Origin: Owenia fusiformis
Taxonomy: Eukaryota > Annelida > Polychaeta > Sabellida > Oweniidae
Reading direction: 5' to 3'
NCBI GenBank assembly: GCA_903813345.2
Contig: CAIIXF020000005.1
Coordinates: 620,001-684,000 of the forward strand
Length of the DNA stretch: 64,000 nt
Below are positions 9,819 to 19,045 of the stretch, piece by piece (position 1 is the stretch's first letter; each line of letters starts with the position of its first letter). Both the position numbers and the translations under genes were made by a program. The notes beneath the pieces are model-generated. The model was not told where the DNA came from, made no database searches, and saw only the letters and a list, made by a program, of their open reading frames with translations.

Positions 9819-12800
9819 ATGACAACATTTATTCTTCTTTTAACTGGTCTTTTCCTCCTTACAGCAATGGCCAATTTAAATGCTAATTATGTAACACCAA
9901 ATAGTTTAACAATTTCGTCATGGAATGTAAACGGTTTAAGTTCGTCCAATGTACAATTACGCCATCTTTCTGAATGCTCTGACATTGTTTGTATAAATGA
10001 ACACTGGTTGTATGAAGGTGCTCTAAACGAGCTAAGTAACATAAACTCTGACTTTAATTTCACTGCAGCTAGCAGCAGAACATTAGATCCTTTGGATCAA
10101 GGGCATGTTATAGGCAACGGTGGTGTTGGCATTATATGGCGGAAGTCACTGAATCACTGCATAGTTCCTGTGTCTAAGTATAAATCTGACCGTCTCATCG
10201 TAATTAAGGTAATGCAACCTCCATTCTCAAGCCTGTACGTAATATGTTGTTACCTGCCTCACTCGCAATGCAAGAATGCAAACTTCCTTGAGGTTTTAGA
10301 TCAACTTGAAACAATTGTCGACGAGGCAACAAACGATAACAGCAACTGTGTAGTGATTGGTGACATGAACGCCGATTTAGGTAATTCCATAGGGACACGG
10401 GGTAATGGTGATCCCTCTCACAACGGCACAATGTTGTTAAATATGTGCAGAAGAAACGGTCTCATTCCAATAGACATGTTTCCAATTTGCAAAGGGCCTA
10501 ATTATACGTTTTATAGGGATTATACAGGCGAATCATATATAGATCATGTTTTAATCTCCGAGTGTATCAAACCTAAATGTATTAGTGTAAACGTTATAGA
10601 TGAGTGCTTAACCAATATGTCAGATCATCTCCCAATTCAAATTAAGCTAGATGTCCAATGCCAAAACAAAAGTGAGATATTTAACTCAAGCACACCCTCT
10701 AGCCCCGCATGGAACAAAGTAACTGACGAGCAAAAAGCTAAATACAGACAAGTTTTAGGGTCCGAATTAAAGATTATAGAAAGCCAAATAGGAGACAATT
10801 GCGACATAGACGACGAATTACTAGAGTCACTCTTTGATAAGATAACGGTCATTATAAAAAAGGTTACAGAGCTCACAATACCCATGAGAAAATTTAACAA
10901 GCATTTGAAACCATATTGGACAGTTGTACTTAAGGGAGTCATGAAACAAAAGAGAACAACCTGGAACGAATGGAAACGCCATGGAAAACCAAGATCACAG
11001 GACAACCCATACTGGAGAGAATACAAAAATGCTAAAAGGGAGTTTCGAAGGGAAATACGCAAAGCACAAAACGACTACGAATTAAAGTGCCAAAGGGAAA
11101 TTGACGATGCCGCAGATCTCTCACTGAACAAGTTCTGGTATCTTATCAAAAAGCGCCGAAGATCACCGCAGAGTTCAGCCCTAATCAGAAATGGTAAAGG
11201 GGAGGTTCTAACTGAACCAACAGATGTCCTAAATGAGTGGAAACAATACTTTGAACACCTTGTATCCGACAAGATTAATCCTGAGTTCGATAATGACTTT
11301 TTATTGAAGATAAGATCGGAGGTTATGACCATGAAAACAGAAAGCTGGAGAAATGATGATGGTGCCTTTAACGACCCAATTACATGCGATGAGATGAAAA
11401 AGGTAATATCAAAGTTAAAAATCGGCAAAGCTCCTGGATGGGACATGATCACGCCCGAGCACCTGAAGTATGGCGGGGACGGTCTCAATAGCATTTTGAC
11501 AAAATTGTATAATGCATTAATTGTAAAAGAGTACGTTCCAGAGAGCTTCAAGTTAGGAATCCTCATTCCGCTCTTTAAGGGAGGAAACAAAGATATCCTG
11601 TCAAAAGACGACCATAGAGGCATTACTTTAATGACTATGTACATGAAGGTCTTAGAAAGGATTATGATGAGCAGAAGCCAAAAATGTAAACGCATTGACC
11701 GACCATGTAATATGCAAGGAGTTAATGTCCCAAAATGTTCGAGCCTCCACACCTCCCTGATAACTAGAGAAGCGATATCCTCCGGATTGGAAAACGGAAG
11801 TGACGTCATTATTGCGTCTATGGACATCCGTAAAGCTTTCGATGGGGTGTGGCACGAAGGACTCTACCATAAACTGTACAGACAAGGAATCAATGGAAAG
11901 CTCTGGAGATTACTTATCAAGTGCTACGATGGATACACATGTGCAGTAAAACTAAACATAGGCCAAACGTATCAAACCGATCACGTAACAGCAAATGCAG
12001 ATGGTGATAAAGGCATCATGAGCAATTCGTCCATGACAGAAGCAATGCATCACTTCCTCAATTGTAATACAAATGTGTCAAAGCCGTTCCCAGTCCAGCA
12101 GGGAGTACACCAAGGAGGGGTTTGGTCCATGGATCTCTACGCCAGATACACTAACGAGCTTTTGAATGAAATATGTGACACCAACAAAGGGTGCTCCATA
12201 GGTAACATTGTCTGCACATGTCCTACGTTTGCTGACGACATGAACCTATTGGCATATCATCCCAAAACAATGCAGGCACTTTTAAATCACGTCTACAGTT
12301 ACAGTCTCAAATGGAGATTCACCTTTCATCCTAATAAATGCAAGATCACAACATTTACAAATAACGCAACACAGAAACGACTGACTCTTAAACTTGGACA
12401 CCACAATATCCCGGTAACTACGAATATCGAACATGTAGGACTCCCACTAACACAAAGTACATCAAACAAGGAATTTATCGATACACGAATCTCAAAAGGC
12501 AGAAGGGCGATGATAGCGTATATCGGAACAACCACAAGCAATAACAATCCCACAAATCCCCTGACAGCATCCAAACTCTACTGGTCAATCTGTGTACCAA
12601 CCATGACGTATGGATTGAACCTTCTCCCTTTGAAAGACACTGACTATGATAGAATGGAGACTGCACATCGGAATATTGCGAAAAAATTACAAGGCTTACC
12701 ACAAAGTACGAGGAACCCAGCCTGTATACAACAGCTAGGATGGTCTGACTTAACGTCTAAAATTGTCGTTGACAAAATGATGCTTATCTGGCAACTTTTA

Positions 12801-13487
12801 ACACTGCCCATAAATAACATATACAAAGTCATCGCTATAACACGAATAATATGCCACAGGTCTCGTGCACTATCTAGCATATCGCCGATAGGAAATTGTT
12901 TGAAAGTCGCCGAGAATCTTGGAATCCAAAACCAAATATATGATATCATAGATACTGGAATCATACCATCCAAAACAGTATGGAAAAGGAACATTAGATC
13001 AATAATGTACGACAAAGCACTCTGGAGTTGGAGACTAAAATGTATGATGTACACAAACATTCATTTATACAAGAGTGTTGTGGAATTTCAAAAGCCCAAC
13101 CTATGGTGGGAAATCGCATCTCATAATAGTCAACTAGTCAAGATATGCAAAACAATGATGCTACTCCTCACGGGAGAGGGAAATTTGAATGCAAACACAT
13201 CTAATTGGGGAACGTCATATGACAAGCACAGTAGAAGTTTATGCAACGCATGTAAGTCTGAGACTGAAACACTAGAACATCTAATTCTTAATTGTGACGC
13301 ACATTCACAAATGAGAGATATAATCCAAAAAGAGTTAAACGCAAATAGTATCCCCGAAAACTGCTCAAATGAGATCAAATTAGCAATCATTTTTGGGAAA
13401 GATAAACTATTAAAGATAGATAGCTATGTAACGATATCTAAGACGATTTATGCAATGTACACTAGTAACGATAGGATGATACTCTGA
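9819..13487 (+). CDS. LINE ORF2: APE endonuclease and reverse transcriptase, 1222 aa
   Basis: A single uninterrupted frame. The endonuclease spans residues ~28-280: SSWNVNGL near 34, E61 (NEHW), NGGVGIIW at 100-107, GDMNAD near 181-186, SYIDHVL near 239, SDHLP at 268-272. The reverse transcriptase spans ~540-870: GKAPGWDMITPEHL, DHRGITL, SMDIRKAFDGVW near 666, GVHQGG near 762 and the catalytic FADDM near 804. The C-terminus has a Cys/His cluster (CNACKSETETLEHLILNC near 1140). The first 23 residues (MTTFILLLTGLFLLTA) look like a signal peptide, which makes no sense for a LINE enzyme. Translation probably starts at the next Met (MANLNANYV, residue 17), or this end is read-through from ORF1. 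The apparent integrity of all motifs suggests recent activity. Confidence 0.88.
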   Translation: MTTFILLLTGLFLLTAMANLNANYVTPNSLTISSWNVNGLSSSNVQLRHLSECSDIVCINEHWLYEGALNELSNINSDFNFTAASSRTLDPLDQGHVIGNGGVGIIWRKSLNHCIVPVSKYKSDRLIVIKVMQPPFSSLYVICCYLPHSQCKNANFLEVLDQLETIVDEATNDNSNCVVIGDMNADLGNSIGTRGNGDPSHNGTMLLNMCRRNGLIPIDMFPICKGPNYTFYRDYTGESYIDHVLISECIKPKCISVNVIDECLTNMSDHLPIQIKLDVQCQNKSEIFNSSTPSSPAWNKVTDEQKAKYRQVLGSELKIIESQIGDNCDIDDELLESLFDKITVIIKKVTELTIPMRKFNKHLKPYWTVVLKGVMKQKRTTWNEWKRHGKPRSQDNPYWREYKNAKREFRREIRKAQNDYELKCQREIDDAADLSLNKFWYLIKKRRRSPQSSALIRNGKGEVLTEPTDVLNEWKQYFEHLVSDKINPEFDNDFLLKIRSEVMTMKTESWRNDDGAFNDPITCDEMKKVISKLKIGKAPGWDMITPEHLKYGGDGLNSILTKLYNALIVKEYVPESFKLGILIPLFKGGNKDILSKDDHRGITLMTMYMKVLERIMMSRSQKCKRIDRPCNMQGVNVPKCSSLHTSLITREAISSGLENGSDVIIASMDIRKAFDGVWHEGLYHKLYRQGINGKLWRLLIKCYDGYTCAVKLNIGQTYQTDHVTANADGDKGIMSNSSMTEAMHHFLNCNTNVSKPFPVQQGVHQGGVWSMDLYARYTNELLNEICDTNKGCSIGNIVCTCPTFADDMNLLAYHPKTMQALLNHVYSYSLKWRFTFHPNKCKITTFTNNATQKRLTLKLGHHNIPVTTNIEHVGLPLTQSTSNKEFIDTRISKGRRAMIAYIGTTTSNNNPTNPLTASKLYWSICVPTMTYGLNLLPLKDTDYDRMETAHRNIAKKLQGLPQSTRNPACIQQLGWSDLTSKIVVDKMMLIWQLLTLPINNIYKVIAITRIICHRSRALSSISPIGNCLKVAENLGIQNQIYDIIDTGIIPSKTVWKRNIRSIMYDKALWSWRLKCMMYTNIHLYKSVVEFQKPNLWWEIASHNSQLVKICKTMMLLLTGEGNLNANTSNWGTSYDKHSRSLCNACKSETETLEHLILNCDAHSQMRDIIQKELNANSIPENCSNEIKLAIIFGKDKLLKIDSYVTISKTIYAMYTSNDRMIL

Positions 13488-13833
13488 AAATAAACCCAAT
13501 GATTGTAAATACTGGTAGAATGAACATAACTTTTGTCATATGGCACTATTAGAACTAAATCAGACGTAATGTTGGGGCAGCGGTAGCACCTCAATAAGCT
13601 GACTGATATGATCTGATCGCACTATTTTATTCAAACACCTTTGTATATAGTGTATAATATGTTTTATTTTTGTTATTTATTATCATTGTAATATATTAAA
13701 AGTATGTACTCTCCAATATTAGGAGGCAATAAAGATACATAACATAAAGGCCCTGTGAAAAGTTTGAAAATACATTTAATCATTTGAATATTACAGAGTT
13801 AATTTACTGTATTTTTATGGGAATCTCCCTCCC

Positions 13834-15663
13834 ATAAAATTTTTGTGTTTCTGTAAAAATGACTAAGTTAATGTATCATATTTTCCCGTAAAATGGCCTT
13901 AAATTATTACATAAAATAAACATTTATTTTCCTCTTTAAAATCCATTTTAAAGTTTTGACTTAGCCCATGTTTCCCCAGACTGACAGTGGTCTGGGGAAA
14001 CTTAGATACTAGACTATGTCTCCCAGATTGCATGACTTGATTTTGTTCTTAACAGGAGATGCCTGAACATATGGGCGAAGTCAAAACTCCCAAAACTATT
14101 TCCAATGAGGTTTCCCCAGACCACTGTCAGTTGATTATGTGACAGATAGAGTGAATTCCCCAGAAATACAGCAATCTATATTAATTAAAGGTTGGCAGAA
14201 CATTTTTTGAAAAACGTGATTTTGAAATTATTGCTGAACAATGTAAGTGTGTGATAAATAAAATTGTATTTGAAATAAATTCACAATTTTTCAGTCAAAA
14301 AGTCCTTCAAAATCAACTTTGGAATTAAATTGAAGTTTCACACAGTACATTTTGATAACATTGGGAAGGACTATAATATAATTAGCCAAAGTGGTTTAAA
14401 CTTTATAGGGGGCCTTTGATTATCAGATGTGCCATTCATATAGTCTACTTGTCAAATGATAAGATATTGTATTGGCCTGAATATTTCAGTATAGTAGGTT
14501 TAAACATGCTTTTTATCAGCGTTGGAGATACATGTAGTAGAAATAAAATTACATTTTCTAAAATAGGTTAATAATCAAAAATCTGGTTGACATGTTAGGT
14601 TTTTCAAAGAGGGCAGTTATTTTATTTTGCCTGACTCCTGTCACACTACAGCTCTGTGGAGGCCACCTCAGGCAATTGTTGTCAGAAGTGTGATTTGCCT
14701 TTGTGTAAATTCAGGATGACAACAGGCCGTTGTCCTTCAGGGAATGGTATAAAATTTTTGTGTTTCTGTAAAAATGACTAAGTTAATGTATCATATTTTC
14801 CCGTAAAATGGCCTTAAATTATTACATAAAATAAACATTTATTTTCCTCTTTAAAATCCATTTTAAAGTTTTGACTTAGCCCATGTTTCCCCAGACTGAC
14901 AGTGGTCTGGGGAAACTTAGATACTAGACTATGTCTCCCAGATTGCATGACTTGATTTTGTTCTTAACAGGAGATGCCTGAACATATGGGCGAAGTCAAA
15001 ACTCCCAAAACTATTTCCAATGAGGTTTCCCCAGACCACTGTCAGTTGATTATGTGACAGATAGAGTGAATTCCCCAGAAATACAGCAATCTATATTAAT
15101 TAAAGGTTGGCAGAACATTTTTTGAAAAACGTGATTTTGAAATTATTGCTGAACAATGTAAGTGTGTGATAAATAAAATTGTATTTGAAATAAATTCACA
15201 ATTTTTCAGTCAAAAAGTCCTTCAAAATCAACTTTGGAATTAAATTGAAGTTTCACACAGTACATTTTGATAACATTGGGAAGGACTATAATATAATTAG
15301 CCAAAGTGGTTTAAACTTTATAGGGGGCCTTTGATTATCAGATGTGCCATTCATATAGTCTACTTGTCAAATGATAAGATATTGTATTGGCCTGAATATT
15401 TCAGTATAGTAGGTTTAAACATGCTTTTTATCAGCGTTGGAGATACATGTAGTAGAAATAAAATTACATTTTCTAAAATAGGTTAATAATCAAAAATCTG
15501 GTTGACATGTTAGGTTTTTCAAAGAGGGCAGTTATTTTATTTTGCCTGACTCCTGTCACACTACAGCTCTGTGGAGGCCACCTCAGGCAATTGTTGTCAG
15601 AAGTGTGATTTGCCTTTGTGTAAATTCAGGATGACAACAGGCCGTTGTCCTTCAGGGAATGGT
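13834..15663. repeat. Perfect-looking 915-bp tandem duplication
   Basis: Bases 13834-14748 and 14749-15663 appear identical by eye over the whole length, head to tail with period exactly 915. Each unit contains a hairpin (tttccccagactgacagtgg followed by its complement) and, about 110 bases on, a further reverse-complement copy of one arm. Each unit also has a possible 3' splice site (ttgttcttaacag) followed by 27 open codons ending in TGA; I judge that a chance frame overlapping the inverted repeat. The unit ends at the start of a SINE. Either very recent duplication or an assembly artefact. Confidence 0.9.
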
Positions 15664-15785
15664 ATAGCAAGTTGCTAATACAGTTTAGCTGTGGTGACTT
15701 AAATCTTTATGGCTCAGTGGTAACCTACCAAACTTCTGAACCAGAGGGTCCTGGGTTCAATTCCGTATTGGTGACCTATTGTTAT
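15664..15785 (+). repeat. tRNA-derived SINE, short copy
   Basis: The head (atagcaagttgctaatacag, agctgtggtgactt) is followed by a degenerate tRNA body with an A box (tatggctcagtggtaac) and a B box (gggttcaattcc). Head and body align to the reverse complement of 53813-54040, which establishes a family. RNA polymerase III box spacing is tRNA-like, but the acceptor and anticodon arms are degraded, so this is not a functional tRNA. The 3' part after about 15785 is not shared with the other copy. Confidence 0.75.
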
Positions 15786-16257
15786 AATCTCCAACTTTTT
15801 TGTGGATCAGGGCAACATTTGGCTTAACATCTTCTCTCTATTTTCTTAAAATGTATGGATAAACTATCAATTTCAGAATTAAGAAGTGTAAATTCAGTAC
15901 TTCTAGATTTTTAAAATCCACCACGTTTCAAGAGGAATGTCAGCTGAAATAATGTTCATCCAGGGGATTTCTTTGGAGATAATAAAAATATATGTTAGTC
16001 TTGATGGAATATCCAAACTTAAATATATTTTGACGCTGGACCATGATCTCTGCATAGCATTGTTGCACCTTTAATGACTTGTTTTTATTTTTGTTTCCTT
16101 CATTTTTGAACCACAACACATTTTTTTATATCTCTATGTAGGACAGCAAGTCATATTTATTACATTGTTTTTAAAATATAGGTAAAACGTTTATATGTTC
16201 CTTTAAATGATTTAATACCAATATTTAACTGATGTGTGAATCTATTTTTGCTTCCAG
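15786..16257. other. Possible intron/intergenic sequence, nothing recognised
   Basis: AT-rich, no feature recognised. If the exon at 16258-16396 is real, this is the 3' part of its upstream intron; the tract ctatttttgcttccag at its end is a good 3' splice site. Confidence 0.4.
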
Positions 16258-16396
16258 GGAAGATGATGAAGATGAAGAAGAAAAGGCCAAAAGACCAAGA
16301 TCTGTTCTCACAATGTTTAGCGAAAAAACTGAACCACAATTAAAAAGACACAAATATTTCAAAGATAATTGTTTAAAAAATGTGGACAGTTTTTAA
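16258..16396 (+). CDS. Putative terminal exon of an unknown plus-strand gene
   Basis: After a pyrimidine-rich 3' splice site (cttccag at 16251-16257), a frame starting with one phase base reads EDDEDEEEKAKRPRSVLTM, then FSEKTEPQLKRHKYF and KDNCLKNVDSF before TAA at 16394-16396 (45 residues). The acidic run next to KRPR and the lysine-rich tail look like the C-terminus of a nuclear protein, with KAKRPR as a possible localisation signal. No family is recognised, and no upstream exon could be identified within 13.7 kb, where transposons intervene. It could be a real last exon, a processed remnant or chance. The combination of splice site, composition and stop makes chance less likely. Confidence 0.4.
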
Positions 16397-16540
16397 CAAT
16401 AGTAGTAATTAAAAATAGTTTAATTGGCTGACTGGCAACGATAGGATATGGGAAAAACAGTATAGGTCTCCACTGACTGTTTAGTGACAATAGATGTCAG
16501 AATGAATTTTTTTCATTGGTATTATTGAAGATCTTCCAAG

Positions 16541-17372
16541 TACACAGGAAAATTACATCGGACCCCGTACAAGCCCATACGGAGCTTATTGAGTCAACAG
16601 GCCCTGTACAACATTTTACGGGCCTCGTTACGAGTCTCGTAATTGCTTGTAATTTTAAAGCCTCCTAAGGGCTTGTAATTACAAGGCCTGTAATAGCTCG
16701 AAATTTTCGACCCCCGTTCTTGACCGTACAGTGCCCGTAACGAGCCCCATAATAAATCGTAATTTTCAATCCCAGTACTTGCTTGTACAGTGCCTGTTAC
16801 AAGGCCCGTAATAGCTCGTAATTTTCAAGCCTTGTACTTGCCTGTGCGATGCCCGCAACAAGGCCCGTAATTTTCGAGCACAGTACTTGTCCGTATGGGG
16901 CTTGTAACGAGACTCGTAATTGCTCGTTTATTTTTATGAACATTTTTTGATCGATGAAATAAATTACAGCATACTTGAGAAATTACATTTTAATTAAATC
17001 TAATTATGAATATATTATTATGTCTTCAATAATTTAAAAATATTCAAATGTCTGTATGAAAATGATAAACAGTATAAAAGCTAGGAAACAAAATAAACAG
17101 GAGGTTTACCAATAGGAGACATCATATTTCTCTACAAGTGAAGTAAAGGCATATAAAAACACTTGTGTAAGGTATTGGAAAATGTTGAAATGTAATGTAG
17201 ATAAACATATAGTTATCGAATGTATGAAAAATGCCTGAAATGTTTAAACATGCATGTTTTGACAGATAGATAAGTGAATGACGTGGAAAACAAGCCCGTA
17301 CAACGATTTTTCCTCCTTTTGCCCGTAATTCTCAAGGCTCGCACGGGACCTGATGTAATTTGCTGGTGTACA
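16541..17372. mobile_element. TIR element with internal 'cgtaat' minisatellite
   Basis: The ends are inverted repeats of about 35 bases: the left end tacacaggaaaattacatcg pairs with the right end gatgtaatttgctggtgta. Possible TA flanks lie at both ends. From about 16550 to 16930 the inside is a degenerate tandem repeat of about 75 bases rich in gcccgtaat, agctcgtaatttt and cttgtacagtgcc. The right end carries the same words inverted (gcccgtaattctcaaggctc). No coding capacity, so non-autonomous. Superfamily unknown. Confidence 0.75.
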
Positions 17373-17613
17373 TGAATTGTAAAGTACAAAAGAATTTCAT
17401 AAAAATTCATATTTCATGAATAGTCCAAATATTTGAGTTGCAGAATTCAGAGCATTACATGTACATGTATTGTTTTTGATTGTTGTGTATTTGAGAGGCA
17501 TTTATATTCACTTTACAAATATAAGTTTGTGTTTTTTGTTATTTCCACCTTTAAGATGATTATATCAATTATTTAGGTTCCAAAAGTTACAACTTGTATA
17601 GAGAATATGTAAA
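17373..17613. other. Spacer, nothing recognised
   Basis: AT-rich sequence with no gene or repeat recognised. Confidence 0.4.
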
Positions 17614-18612
17614 TAATAAACAAGGCATTAACATGACAAATCTAAAGTCAGATTTGAACTTCTGAGAACTTGAAGATGATTTTGAAAAAACAAATTGGTC
17701 AATTTGAAGCAAGTTGAAAAAGACCTTTTGGACCTTGAGAAGGTCATTGTTGACCTTGAAAATGTCGTTAAAGGTCAAATCTTTATTCAGATTTGAACTA
17801 TTAGATGATTTTGAAAAAAATTGGTCAATTTGAAGCAAGTTGAAAAAAGTCCCTTTTTAACCTTTTTTTACCTTGAAAAGGTCATCAAAGGTCAAATCTG
17901 AATTCTAAAGTCAGATTTGAACTTCTGAAAATTTGAAGATAATTTTGAAAAAATGGTTGATTTGAAGCAAGTTGAAAAAAGTCCTTTTAAACCTTTTTTT
18001 GACCTTAAAAGGTCATCGAAGGTCAAATCTTAATTCTAGAGTTAGATTTAAACTTCTGAAAACTTGAAGATAATTTTGAAAAAATGGTTGATTTGAAGCA
18101 AGTTGAAAAAGTCCTTTTTAACCTTTTTAGCTTACATGGTGAGCTTTTGCAATCACTCACTTGTTTGACCTTGAAAGGTCATCAAAGGTCAAATCTTAAT
18201 TCTAGAGTCAGATTTAAACTTCTGAAAACTTGTAGATGATTTTGAAAAAAAGTATTTTTTTTTATTCCAACTTATTTCATACATACATAATATAATTTCA
18301 ACATACAGTTCTCATACCATTACATTTCGTAATCTTATTTCAAATTCAAATAGCGTTGGCAAATTGGGATGCTCACCATATTTAAATTTTGAGATGCACA
18401 ATTTCGCTATTTGAATAACCAAGTTACAATAATTTTTTTTTTTTTTATTTTTGTTCGCATTTATTTATTTTGAAAAAAAGTCAGTCTAAACAGTATTTGT
18501 CAAGTTATTGGAAGTTGTAAGAAATTGTTACAGACACTGATCGCCAACCGCCGTCACAAAAAATGGAGACCATAACAATGTCACCACTTTATGGTTGGTG
18601 GTGACATAAAAA
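17614..18612 (+). mobile_element. Minisatellite-cored element (Helentron/'pearl'-like), copy 1
   Basis: It begins with caaggcattaacatgacaaa, then several degenerate units of about 120-140 bases built from agtcagatttgaacttctga, gatgattttgaaaaa, ggtcaatttgaagcaagttg and ttgaccttgagaaggtcat. A conserved 3' segment follows (gtcagtctaaacagtat, gccaaccgccgtcacaaaaa, gagaccataacaatgtcacc), ending in a hairpin of gtcaccac against gtggtgac. The same 5' end, core and 3' end recur at 25215-26010 and 54574-55185. This architecture (fixed ends, variable tandem core, terminal hairpin) is that of non-autonomous Helentrons and bivalve 'pearl' elements; the assignment is inference. A retro-insertion lies at 18254-18467. 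Confidence 0.75.
18254..18467 (-). mobile_element. LINE 3'-end fragment inserted in the minisatellite element
   Basis: 214 bases flanked by an exact 14-bp direct duplication (ttttgaaaaaaagt at 18240-18253 and 18468-18481). Read on the minus strand it ends in gtatgaaataagttggaata and an A-run, typical of a LINE 3' UTR tail. It interrupts one unit of the surrounding minisatellite, so it is younger than the host element. Confidence 0.8.
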
Positions 18613-18839
18613 TAAAGAATAGTTGTAAGACATCATTATAAAATGTGTATGCACCTACCATACCAAAAACATGTGAAAATGTGTGAAACACATGTAGGAC
18701 TAGGAGACCAGAGAAATAGAATGAATACTGAAACTACAATCCAAAGATTTTGTTGATTTCAGCCTATACAAAACATTATATCTGAATGTAATTGTATTTT
18801 TGGTTGAATGAAGCAAAAACTGCATCCTCAAATAACTTC

Positions 18840-19045
18840 TTCTAACAATATGGAAGAACTTCCGGGCTTCGAATTCGGTAAGATGTTTTTATTTCTCGAT
18901 TCTACACCACTATAAGTCAAGTTGTGGACAATAATCTGGCTCAAAGTTAAGGAAGATAGTCCCTCGCTTTTGTTACGTTGACGATCTTCATGCATATTGC
19001 CAATGTGACAATATTCAAGCCCGGAAGTTCTTCCATCTTGTTACG
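18840..19045. mobile_element. Short foldback element, relative of 34445-34985
   Basis: The left arm (aatatggaagaacttccggg) recurs inverted at the right end (cccggaagttcttccatctt). Inside are the words gttgtggacaataatctggc and ttaaggaagatagtccctcg, shared with the larger foldback at 34445-34985. Both arms contain ATG followed by codons for MEELPG; the left arm runs into a splice-donor-like ggtaagatg. Confidence 0.75.

Larger units (their letters stand above)
9186..13745 (+). mobile_element. Second LINE (APE-type non-LTR retrotransposon), ORF2 intact
   Basis: A plus-strand non-LTR element: partial ORF1 to 9785, ORF2 9819-13487, then a 3' UTR of about 250 bases ending near an aataaa at 13728-13733. 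Its base composition is less AT-rich than the flanks, and ORF2 is unbroken over 1222 codons, so this is a young copy. No target-site duplication was found because neither end is sharply defined; the tail is not poly-A. The RT motifs (DHRGITLMTMYMKVLERIM, GVHQGGVWSMDLY, FADDM) and ORF1 style place it away from L1/Tx1, possibly in the broad CR1/Jockey assemblage. That placement is tentative. Confidence 0.85.

Noticed and set aside
10204-13390. Eight minus-strand open frames of 75-250 codons
   Set aside because: All are shadows of the plus-strand LINE ORF2, which has the enzyme motifs.
14060-14146. Possible exon (EMPEHMGEVKTPKT...) after ttgttcttaacag in the 915-bp unit
   Set aside because: It overlaps the unit's inverted repeat, has no recognisable similarity and ends in a stop with no upstream exon; kept only as a note on the duplication.
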